Source: Chryseobacterium senegalense (GTDB taxonomy: Bacteria; Bacteroidota; Bacteroidia; Flavobacteriales; Weeksellaceae). From it: a stretch of DNA of 64,000 nucleotides. The notes below the pieces were generated by a model, which was not told the origin of the DNA, searched no databases, and saw only the letters and a program-made list of their open reading frames with translations. The DNA lies in contig CYUH01000015.1 in assembly GCA_001403755.1 (NCBI GenBank), positions 226,589 to 290,588 of the forward strand, read 5' to 3'. Of this stretch, positions 47,485 through 54,167 are shown in pieces. Both the position numbers and the translations under genes were made by a program. Numbering within the stretch: the first letter of the stretch is position 1; every line of letters starts with the position of its first letter.

Positions 47485-48024
47485 ATGAAGCTGAAACTCG
47501 CCATTATTAGCGTGCTGTTGTTTGGAGTTTTTTCTGCACAGCAAATGAAAGAATATAAAGTAGGTAAGCCAATAAAAATTGCAGTGCCTTCCACTTACGT
47601 AAAAAGCTATGACCTGAATGATTTCGCACTTGCACAATTTACCAATGCGGTGAATGATAAATATGTAGTCATTATTCAGACTGAAAAGGAACATCTGACT
47701 TCGCTTCAGGTTGCGTTTGCAGATATTGCAGAAGCAGGCGAATATTATGCAAAGTCTTTGCTTGATGGATTGGCTGAAAATGCCAAGAGAACAGTTTCCA
47801 CACCAAGAAAGTTGAAAATCAACAATAACGATGCAGTGGAGCTGTTAGTTCAAGGTACAATAATCGATGCTACAGATCAAACTGAGGCCGATCTTTTTTA
47901 TCATCTCACAGTTGTGGAAACGCCCGCACATTATTATCAAATCATTTCATGGAGTGAATTAAAGGATCGCAACAGGAATCTTAATGAGTTTATGAATATT
48001 GCGAATTCTTTTGTGGAATTATAA
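47485..48024 (+). CDS. Secreted protein of unknown function
   Basis: The protein has 179 residues. The signal peptide (KLKLAIISVLLFGVFSAQ) is cut near residue 19. The mature part is of mixed alpha/beta character with VGKPIKIAVPSTYVKSY, AEAGEYYAKSLLDGL and a late HYYQIISWSE. It is probably periplasmic. No family is recognised. It shares a close-packed run with the DUF423 gene (2 bp spacing). Confidence 0.75.
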   Translation: MKLKLAIISVLLFGVFSAQQMKEYKVGKPIKIAVPSTYVKSYDLNDFALAQFTNAVNDKYVVIIQTEKEHLTSLQVAFADIAEAGEYYAKSLLDGLAENAKRTVSTPRKLKINNNDAVELLVQGTIIDATDQTEADLFYHLTVVETPAHYYQIISWSELKDRNRNLNEFMNIANSFVEL

Positions 48025-48033
48025 TAGAAGTTT

Positions 48034-48294
48034 ATGTTCTTTTTCATCGCAGGAAACACCAGAAAATTAGTAGGTCAGGAAACCAGAAAAATCGACAAAA
48101 ACGGTTTTATGGTAAATGCTGAGATTAAAGTTTTCAGAAATTATATCACGCTGTTTTTCATCCCGCTGATTCCGTTAGGGAAAAACTACAGCATTTACAT
48201 TCCTCATTCAGATGAATATTACGAGACTAATTATTTTTCGGAAATGCCTGAGAATTATTTAGAAATCTGTAAAGAAGTCGGTAGAAAATATTAA
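48034..48294 (+). CDS. Small uncharacterised protein
   Basis: The protein has 86 residues. It opens MFFFIAGNTRKLVGQETRK and carries a hydrophobic stretch NYITLFFIPLIPLGKNYSIY near 41-60. The layout recalls small zinc-ribbon proteins of the kind with a WIP(I/L)P block, but no Cys pairs are present before or after it, so metal binding is unlikely. It is spaced 9 bp from the previous gene and 2 bp from the next. Function unknown. Confidence 0.65.
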   Translation: MFFFIAGNTRKLVGQETRKIDKNGFMVNAEIKVFRNYITLFFIPLIPLGKNYSIYIPHSDEYYETNYFSEMPENYLEICKEVGRKY

Positions 48295-48296
48295 TA

Positions 48297-49169
48297 ATGA
48301 CCAAAGCAAGAATCGCATTGTTCATCGGGATTTTGTGCATTTCCATATTTCCGGTTATCGTTCGTATGAATCTTACTTCAGGATTAATTTCTGCATTTTA
48401 CCGAATGGCAATTGCTACCGCCATTCTTTTGCCGGTCGCACTTTACAAAGGGGAACTTGGTTTAAAAAACTTTAAGTTGATGTTCCTTACGGCGGTATGC
48501 GGAGTACTTTTCGCTTCAGATATTGCGGTGTGGAATATCTCGATTCAGCATTCATCAGCAACCCAAGCAACGCTGCTCACGAATCTTTCACCGATTTGGG
48601 TGGGCATCTTTTCATTTGTTTTCCTGAATTACCGGCCGCGGAAAAGCTTCTGGCTGGGAACATTCATCGCTTTACTGGGAATGATGATTTTCGTTGGTAT
48701 TGACACGATTTTGGAATTGAAATTAGATGCCGCTTTTTTCCTCGGATTGTTATCGGGATTGCTTTACGCTTTATATATTCTAGTAAGCAAAACGGTTTTG
48801 GAAAAGGTTGAAGTGATTACTTTTATCACCTACAGCATGATTTTCTCCACCATTTTTCTCTTTATCGTAAATGTTCTTTTTGGCGAAGCGTTCGTTGGGT
48901 TTTCAAAGCAAGCCTGGATTTCGCTTTTTGTTCAGGGGGTTGTATGTCAGTTAATTGCGTGGCTGCTCATCAGTTTTGCGACCCAAAATATGCGGGCGAC
49001 CCGCGTTTCCTTAAGCTTATTGAGTCAAGCGATCTTTGCTACTATTTTAGCCGCTGTCTTCATTAATGAAAAAATTACAAATGTTCAAATGATCGGAAGT
49101 GTCATTATTTTAGCTGGAATTGCCACCACCTTTTATGAAAAAACAAAATCGGAAACCGGGCAACAGTAA
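48297..49169 (+). CDS. DMT-family (EamA) transporter
   Basis: The protein has 290 residues with about ten membrane helices in two EamA repeats. SSATQATLLTNLSPIWVGIFSF near 80-101 and the later VSLSLLSQAIFATILAAVFINE near 236-257 are the matching repeat positions. It is an inner-membrane exporter or importer of small metabolites. The substrate cannot be told from the sequence. It is the last gene of the run that starts with HMG-CoA reductase. Confidence 0.9.
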   Translation: MTKARIALFIGILCISIFPVIVRMNLTSGLISAFYRMAIATAILLPVALYKGELGLKNFKLMFLTAVCGVLFASDIAVWNISIQHSSATQATLLTNLSPIWVGIFSFVFLNYRPRKSFWLGTFIALLGMMIFVGIDTILELKLDAAFFLGLLSGLLYALYILVSKTVLEKVEVITFITYSMIFSTIFLFIVNVLFGEAFVGFSKQAWISLFVQGVVCQLIAWLLISFATQNMRATRVSLSLLSQAIFATILAAVFINEKITNVQMIGSVIILAGIATTFYEKTKSETGQQ

Positions 49170-49233
49170 ATTTTTGAAAGTCTTTCAAGACAAAAATTTA
49201 CATCGGTTCATCCATTATCTTCTCAAATTTTCT

Positions 49234-49241
49234 TAAATTTG
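49234..49241 (+). promoter_or_regulatory. -7 element upstream of sucC
   Basis: TAAATTTG is a full TAnnTTTG match, 37 bp before the sucC ATG. Confidence 0.55.
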
Positions 49242-49278
49242 TAAACCATATAAAAAAATTAAATCTAATTCAAATATT

Positions 49279-50475
49279 ATGAATCTTCACGAGTATCAAT
49301 CAAAAGAGATTTTAGCAAAATACGGCGTAAATATCCAGCGCGGTTTTGTCGCAAACAATGTGGATGAAGCAGTAGATGCAGCAAATAAATTAAAAGAACT
49401 GACCGGAGGTGCCGAAGGTTGGGTAGTAAAAGCTCAGGTTCACGCAGGTGGACGTGGTAAAGGTGGAGGCGTGAAGTTTTCTCCAAATTTGGATAAGCTG
49501 AAAGAAAATGCACAAAACATCATCGGAATGCAGTTGGTAACTCCACAAACTTCCGCTGAAGGTAAAAAAGTAAACTTTGTTTTGGTTGCAGAAGATGTAT
49601 ACTATCCGGGAGCATCGGAAACTAAAGAATATTATGTTTCTATTCTTTTGGACAGAGCTTTAGGCAAAAATACCGTGGTATATTCTACCGAAGGAGGTAT
49701 GGATATTGAGCACGTTGCGGAAGTAACTCCACATTTAATTCATAAAGAAGTGATCGATCCGGCTTTAGGATTACAAGGTTTCCAAGCGAGAAAAATCGCT
49801 TTCAATCTTGGCTTATCAGGAAATGCTTTCAAAGAATTCACCAAATTCATCACCAATCTTTACAATGCATACGTAGGAATTGATGCTTCACTTTTCGAAA
49901 TCAACCCGGTTTTGAAAACCTCTGATGATAAAATTATCGCGGTAGATGCAAAAGTTACTTTGGATGGTAATGCCCTTTATCGCCACAAAGATCTAGCAGA
50001 ATTAAGAGATACCCGCGAAGAAGATCCTACTGATGTAGAAGCTGGTGAAGCTGGTCTGAACTTCGTAAAATTGGATGGTGACGTAGCTTGTATGGTAAAT
50101 GGAGCTGGTTTGGCAATGGCAACCATGGATATCATTAAATTATCAGGTGGTAACCCGGCAAACTTCTTGGACGTTGGTGGAACTGCCGATGCGGAAAGAG
50201 TCCAGAAAGCTTTCGGAATCATCCTGAAAGATCCAAACGTAAAAGCAATTCTGATCAACATCTTCGGAGGAATCGTACGTTGCGACAGGGTAGCCCAAGG
50301 TGTGGTAGATGCATACAAAGCAATGGGAAGCCTTCCTGTTCCTTTGATCGTTCGTCTTCAAGGTACCAACGCTGTTGAAGCTAAACAATTGATCGATAAT
50401 TCAGGTCTTCCAGTGCATTCAGCAATTACTTTGGAAGAGGCTGCCAACAAAGTAAAAGAAGTTTTAGGAAACTAA
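49279..50475 (+). CDS. sucC: Succinyl-CoA synthetase beta subunit
   Basis: The protein has 398 residues. It opens MNLHEYQSKEILAKYGV. The ATP-grasp domain has KAQVHAGGRGKGGGVK near 52-67. The C-terminal CoA-ligase-like domain has NPANFLDVGGTADAERV near 292-308 and ILINIFGGIVRCDRVA near 327-342. It makes succinate and ATP or GTP from succinyl-CoA in the TCA cycle with the alpha subunit. sucD does not follow; a terminator comes directly after it. Confidence 0.97.
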   Translation: MNLHEYQSKEILAKYGVNIQRGFVANNVDEAVDAANKLKELTGGAEGWVVKAQVHAGGRGKGGGVKFSPNLDKLKENAQNIIGMQLVTPQTSAEGKKVNFVLVAEDVYYPGASETKEYYVSILLDRALGKNTVVYSTEGGMDIEHVAEVTPHLIHKEVIDPALGLQGFQARKIAFNLGLSGNAFKEFTKFITNLYNAYVGIDASLFEINPVLKTSDDKIIAVDAKVTLDGNALYRHKDLAELRDTREEDPTDVEAGEAGLNFVKLDGDVACMVNGAGLAMATMDIIKLSGGNPANFLDVGGTADAERVQKAFGIILKDPNVKAILINIFGGIVRCDRVAQGVVDAYKAMGSLPVPLIVRLQGTNAVEAKQLIDNSGLPVHSAITLEEAANKVKEVLGN

Positions 50476-50493
50476 AATTTTCAAATAAATAAG

Positions 50494-50528
50494 AAATCCG
50501 TTCAAGTAATTTTGAACGGATTTTTTTG
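50494..50528 (+). terminator. Terminator of sucC
   Basis: The arms ATCCGTTCAA and TTGAACGGAT are perfect and followed by seven T. The arms are the same as in the pyk terminator. Confidence 0.9.
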
Positions 50529-50536
50529 TTTTTAGG

Positions 50537-50654
50537 AGCCGGGAACCTGCTTTCCGCTGTATCTTTTTTGCCATTGCGAACCAGGTGAAGAAACTTGTCG
50601 GAGAATTAGTACGCGCAATGTCAAAAAAGGATGCCGCTTCAATCAGGGCTAGGG
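50537..50654 (+). repeat. Terminator-adjacent hairpin element, copy B
   Basis: It starts AGCCGGGAACCTGCTTTCCG and ends GCCGCTTCAATCAGGGCTAG. Inside, CTTTTTTG (50563-50570) and CATTGCG (50572-50578) pair with CGCAATG (50614-50620) and CAAAAAAG (50622-50629) to give a long hairpin. It lies 8 bp after the sucC terminator. Confidence 0.85.
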
Positions 50655-50671
50655 ATTTGCGTTAACAAATT

Positions 50672-50929
50672 TCAGTCGTAATGAAACCTACATTTTGCGA
50701 TTAGAATTTCATCCTCCCCATATTTATAAATTAAGCGATGTTCATCATCAATCCTGCGTGACCAAAATCCTGAATATTTATGCTTCAGTGGTTCTGGCTT
50801 GCCAATTCCTTCAAATGGACTTTTTGAAATATCTTTTAATAAATCATTGATGCGTTTTAGTTTCTTTTTATCTGTTTTTTGCCAAAAGAGATAATCTTCC
50901 CATGATTCATCAACAAAGGTATATTTCAT
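50672..50929 (-). CDS. YoeB/Txe-family mRNA-interferase toxin
   Basis: The protein has 85 residues with the RelE/YoeB fold. The C-terminal half reads KPEPLKHKYSGFWSRRID, then EHRLIYKY, and ends CRFHYD. It retains the acidic, Arg and terminal His-Tyr residues used by YoeB for ribosome-dependent mRNA cleavage. The antitoxin gene ends 1 bp upstream on the same strand. The two form a complete type II toxin-antitoxin module. The length matches YoeB (84). Confidence 0.92.
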   Translation of the reverse strand: MKYTFVDESWEDYLFWQKTDKKKLKRINDLLKDISKSPFEGIGKPEPLKHKYSGFWSRRIDDEHRLIYKYGEDEILIAKCRFHYD

Positions 50930-50930
50930 A

Positions 50931-51185
50931 TCATTCCTCTATTAAATTCTTAGAAAATGATTTTCCACTTTTTAATTTTTCAATAGCAGAATCTAAACGC
51001 TGTTCGTTGATTCTCGAAGACAATTCGTAATTGGTAGCCATCAGGGAATTATACTCTTCCAGAGACATTACAACAATTCCAGAATCTTTCCCACGATTAA
51101 TAATTAGGGTTTCAAAATTTTTGGCCACCTTATCCAAATATGATTTTAGGTCTTTCCTGAAATCTGAAACACTCGTAATAAGCAT
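50931..51185 (-). CDS. Phd/YefM-family antitoxin
   Basis: The protein has 84 residues from MLITSVSDFRKDLKSYLDKV. The earlier start at 51227 would overlap the -7 element at 51206-51213. The N-terminal dimer domain continues ETLIINRGKDSGIVVMSLEEYNSL, typical of Phd/YefM. The C-terminal third is a flexible, charged toxin-binding tail. It neutralises the downstream YoeB-like toxin and probably represses its own promoter. Confidence 0.9.
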   Translation of the reverse strand: MLITSVSDFRKDLKSYLDKVAKNFETLIINRGKDSGIVVMSLEEYNSLMATNYELSSRINEQRLDSAIEKLKSGKSFSKNLIEE

Positions 51186-51199
51186 AATTTGTATTTTAT

Positions 51200-51221
51200 T
51201 TTGTACAAATATACGTACAAA
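51200..51221 (-). promoter_or_regulatory. Promoter and candidate operator of the toxin-antitoxin operon
   Basis: On the minus strand TATATTTG (51206-51213) matches TAnnTTTG. It lies inside the inverted repeat TTTGTAC-N8-GTACAAA (51200-51206 with 51215-51221). The first arm also begins the perfect 10-bp palindrome TTTGTACAAA. The overlap fits autorepression by a YefM-type antitoxin. Confidence 0.55.
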
Positions 51222-51259
51222 TATCAAAATGAAACTATTTTTATTGAATTCCCTTCTGT

Positions 51260-52123
51260 TTATTCAGTAGTACTTCCGGAATCAATCTGCGTTTGAGTTG
51301 CAAGCTGAATTTCATTGTCATCCAGCTTTTTCTTGATTCTTAAAAGTGCTTCGCTCCGCACCTGAGAAATTTTTTCGCCAGCTTTCATTTGGAATCTTGC
51401 TTCCAGATAGAAAATCCCGAGACTTTGTTTCAGGAAGATAACTTCAGATTGATCCCTGTTATCTGCGAAATCGAAAGTATGGATTTCATCCAAGATTACC
51501 TTTTTGGCTTTTTCTAAATCCTCAGTATTAGGGATTTCTAAATCAATGAATACTTTTCTTTGCGACGACGCTGAAAAATTAATGAATGGCGCACTGAAAA
51601 TGAGTTGGTTGGGGATATAGACCTTCTTGCCTTCATCGGTAATAACTTTCGTGGTAAGAAAACCTATCGTTTCCACGGTGCCTGAAATACCTTTAATTGA
51701 AACATAATCGCCCACAGCAAATGCTTTATCAAAACTGATCAGCATCCCCGAAAACATTGAAGAAACCAAATCCTTCAGCGCCACACCGGCAATTACACCG
51801 GCAACTCCCAAACTTCCTAGGAATTTCATTACAAAACCACCCAATCCCATAATTTCAAAAGCGATAAATGCGCCCATTAAAATAATAAGGAATTTGAAAA
51901 CCCCGATCAGCGTAACAATGGAATTGCTTTTGCTCTTCGGAAACAGCCGGTGAAAAATCTTTACTGAAACTTTACTCAGATAAGAGCTCATCATTAAAAT
52001 CAAAACAAATACGATGATTCCTACAATCAGTTTTGGGGTGAATTTTGCGAAATTGGTGTACCAACGTTCCAGGACTTGGTAAACGATATCAACGTATTTT
52101 AATTGGGCTATTTCTGATTCCAT
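51260..52123 (-). CDS. MscS-family mechanosensitive channel
   Basis: The protein has 287 residues. There are three membrane helices at roughly 28-48, 68-92 and 96-125. The pore helix lies in LGSLGVAGVIAGVALKDLVS near 103-122, followed by the beta domain with FAVGDYVSIKGISGTVETIG near 137-156. The length matches the small E. coli MscS (286). It releases solutes on hypo-osmotic shock in the inner membrane. It is divergent from rnpB. Confidence 0.94.
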   Translation of the reverse strand: MESEIAQLKYVDIVYQVLERWYTNFAKFTPKLIVGIIVFVLILMMSSYLSKVSVKIFHRLFPKSKSNSIVTLIGVFKFLIILMGAFIAFEIMGLGGFVMKFLGSLGVAGVIAGVALKDLVSSMFSGMLISFDKAFAVGDYVSIKGISGTVETIGFLTTKVITDEGKKVYIPNQLIFSAPFINFSASSQRKVFIDLEIPNTEDLEKAKKVILDEIHTFDFADNRDQSEVIFLKQSLGIFYLEARFQMKAGEKISQVRSEALLRIKKKLDDNEIQLATQTQIDSGSTTE

Positions 52124-52196
52124 ACGGTGTAAAATTATTTAAAAAATAGGGATCACAGCAAATTTCTTTCCAAAAACGATACTCTCCAAATTTTAT

Positions 52197-52204
52197 TATC
52201 TTTG
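52197..52204 (+). promoter_or_regulatory. -7 element upstream of rnpB
   Basis: TATCTTTG is a full TAnnTTTG match, 5-7 bp before the RNA 5' end inferred from the P1 helix. Confidence 0.6.
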
Positions 52205-52206
52205 TC

Positions 52207-52540
52207 CCCCACAAGAAGAACGGCCTGTTGATTCCGGGAAACCGGGGTAGGAAAGTCCGGACACCACAGAGCAGCAAAGCGGGTAACACCCGTCGGTCGC
52301 AAGATCAGGACCAGTGCAACAGAAAGTATGTATATTAATTTATAGTGAAACCAGGTAAACTCTTTGCGGTGCAATGTTAAGTATATCGGATTTTTTCAGC
52401 AATGAAAATAGGAGTTGCTCGCTCCAAAAACCGAGGGGTAAACAGCTAAAGCTTTGCAGCAATGTAAAGCGCAGATAAATAACAGGCATTTTCGCTTCGG
52501 CGAATTTACAGAATCCGGCTTACAGTTTTTCTTGTGGTTT
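52207..52540 (+). ncRNA. rnpB: RNase P RNA (class A)
   Basis: The universally conserved core is present. AGGAAAGTCCGGAC starts near 52239, ACAGAAA near 52319 and GAGGGGTAAACAGC near 52434, and the 3' ACAGAATCCGGCTTA starts near 52508. The P1 helix pairs CCACAAGAA (52209-52217) with TTCTTGTGG (52529-52537), which sets the ends to within a few bases. It is the catalytic RNA that removes 5' leaders from tRNA precursors. The protein subunit gene (rnpA) is not in the window. Confidence 0.95.
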
Positions 52541-52602
52541 TTATTTTAAGTAATCAGGAATTTTCAAAAATAGTTTACTCAAATACACAATCACTCAAAA
52601 AC

Positions 52603-53487
52603 TCATTCGCTTTCCAACTGTTTTCTCGCTCCTTCCAATGCTTTTTGGTCTTCTTCCGAAAGTTTAGGGAATTTCAGATTCATGCCTTCCAGAGCATCGA
52701 TAATGATCTGAATTGCTGCAACTCTGGCAAACCATTTATCATCACCGGGAATTACAAACCACGGAGCATGATCTTTCGAAGTTTCGTTGATGGCCTTTTC
52801 GTAAGCTTTCATATACTCGTCCCACTGTGCGCGTTCGGGCAAATCTCCTAGGGAAAATTTCCAGTTTTTTTCTTGCTCATCAATGCGGTCCAGGAATCTT
52901 TTTTTCTGTTCGTCTTTAGAAATATGAAGAAAGATTTTAATAATGGTAGTTCCATTTTTAGCCAAATGTTTTTCAAAATTACGGATGCTTTCGTAGCGTT
53001 CTTCCCAGAATTTTTCATCAAAATCCGAAACAGAATCCCAAACTTTTTCGTTTAGATTATATTCCGGGTGTACTTTGCAAACCAAAACACTTTCGTAATG
53101 ACTTCTGTTGAAAATTCCGATCTTTCCTTTCTCCGGAAGTGCGAGGTAATGCCTCCATAAAAAATCATGAGAATATTCCTTAGAACTAGGCGATTTAAAA
53201 CTGTGTACTTCGCAGCCTTGCGGATTCACACCTCCGAAAACGTGTTCAATTAAGGAGTCTTTTCCGGCTGCATCCATCGCTTGTAGTACGACCAATAAAG
53301 ATTTTCCGGAATCTGCATACAACTTTTCCTGTAATTCGCGGAGCTTCATTTTTTCGTCTAGAAGCATTTTTTTACCGGCTTCTTTATCTAAGTCGCCTTT
53401 GTATTTGGTATCTAATTCTTTAATTGAAATTTTCCCTTTGGCGATAAAGTTGTCGCTGAAATCTAAATCCATATCTGTTATTTTCAT
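52603..53487 (-). CDS. ppk2: PPK2-family polyphosphate kinase/phosphotransferase
   Basis: The protein has 294 residues. Walker A is QAMDAAGKDSLIEHVF near 68-83 and Walker B IGIFNRSHYESVLV near 123-136. ISKDEQKKRFLDRID follows near 188. This is the single-domain PPK2 type that transfers phosphate between polyphosphate and nucleotides. Whether it prefers AMP, ADP or both cannot be set from the sequence alone. It is followed by rnpB in convergent orientation and preceded by the DUF1573 terminator. Confidence 0.9.
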   Translation of the reverse strand: MKITDMDLDFSDNFIAKGKISIKELDTKYKGDLDKEAGKKMLLDEKMKLRELQEKLYADSGKSLLVVLQAMDAAGKDSLIEHVFGGVNPQGCEVHSFKSPSSKEYSHDFLWRHYLALPEKGKIGIFNRSHYESVLVCKVHPEYNLNEKVWDSVSDFDEKFWEERYESIRNFEKHLAKNGTTIIKIFLHISKDEQKKRFLDRIDEQEKNWKFSLGDLPERAQWDEYMKAYEKAINETSKDHAPWFVIPGDDKWFARVAAIQIIIDALEGMNLKFPKLSEEDQKALEGARKQLESE

Positions 53488-53495
53488 TAAAAATA

Positions 53496-53527
53496 AAAAA
53501 AATCACTCCAATGATGAAGTGATTTTA
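53496..53527 (-). terminator. Terminator of the DUF1573 gene
   Basis: The arms AATCACT and AGTGATT with nearby pairing are followed on the minus strand by eight T. Confidence 0.8.
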
Positions 53528-53546
53528 GAAAATATTTTTTCTGCAA

Positions 53547-54044
53547 TTACAATGCTGCTGTTTTCTTTACTGCTTTTTTAGCTTTTGCAGGTACGGCCTT
53601 AGCGTTGTTGTTCAGTGCAGCGTCTGTCGGATTAACTTTCATTTCTCTAGCTTCTTCAGCTTTTGCTGCAACTTCGTCGGTACCTTCTACCACGCCTTTG
53701 ATGTTGATTACCGATCTGCTGTTCACAGGATCGTTGGAATATACTTCAATTATTTTGGTGAAAGGACCTACAATTTTAGTATTATAACCCACTTTGATTT
53801 GTGCAGTTTTTCCAGGCATAATAGGATCTTGGCTCCACTCAGGAGTGGTACATCCGCAAGATGCTTGAACTTTAGAAATAATCAAAGGTTTATCGCCGGT
53901 GTTTTTTACTACAAACATTCGGTGTCCGTCCGAACCATTTTTCACAGTTCCATAATCATGTGTTGTTTTATCGAAAGAAATGGTCTGTGCAGAGGCCAAT
54001 GCGAAAGATGCAGATAGAAATAATCCTGCTAATACTTTTTTCAT
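53547..54044 (-). CDS. DUF1573 domain protein, secreted
   Basis: The protein has 165 residues. The signal peptide is cut after ALASAQ (about residue 20). An Ig-like DUF1573 domain spans ~25-115 with TTHDYGTVKNGSDGHRMF, VKNTGDKPLII and the Cys pair in VQASCGCTTPEW. The last ~40 residues are Ala/Lys-rich. The family is common in Bacteroidetes envelopes; its function is not known. It is divergent from valS, and a perfect inverted repeat lies between their promoters. Confidence 0.9.
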   Translation of the reverse strand: MKKVLAGLFLSASFALASAQTISFDKTTHDYGTVKNGSDGHRMFVVKNTGDKPLIISKVQASCGCTTPEWSQDPIMPGKTAQIKVGYNTKIVGPFTKIIEVYSNDPVNSRSVINIKGVVEGTDEVAAKAEEAREMKVNPTDAALNNNAKAVPAKAKKAVKKTAAL

Positions 54045-54086
54045 ATTTTTAAATGTTATATTGATGTTTTGATAAAATTATATGGA

Positions 54087-54094
54087 CAAAGTTA
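54087..54094 (-). promoter_or_regulatory. -7 element upstream of the DUF1573 gene
   Basis: On the minus strand it reads TAACTTTG, a full TAnnTTTG match. It lies inside the direct repeat GACAAAGTTAA at 54085-54095. Confidence 0.5.
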
Positions 54095-54105
54095 AAAATT
54101 ATTTC

Positions 54106-54137
54106 AATAGGTAAATAATTTTTTTTATTTACCTATT
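54106..54137. repeat. Perfect 13-bp inverted repeat between DUF1573 and valS
   Basis: The arm AATAGGTAAATAA (54106-54118), a loop of six T (54119-54124) and TTATTTACCTATT (54125-54137). It covers the start of the valS -7 element and the -33 zone of the divergent gene. An 11-bp direct repeat (GACAAAGTTAA at 54085-54095 and 54152-54162) brackets it. It could be an operator or an RNA hairpin. Confidence 0.85.
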
Positions 54138-54141
54138 TTTG
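54134..54141 (+). promoter_or_regulatory. -7 element upstream of valS
   Basis: TATTTTTG is a full TAnnTTTG match, 26 bp before the valS ATG. Its first four bases are the end of the 13-bp inverted repeat. Confidence 0.5.
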
Positions 54142-54167
54142 CAACGATTTAGACAAAGTTAAGATTT

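Noticed and set aside
52089..52374. Small minus-strand reading frames near 52.2 kb
   Set aside because: They lie across the RNase P RNA core and its promoter; the RNA accounts for the conservation.
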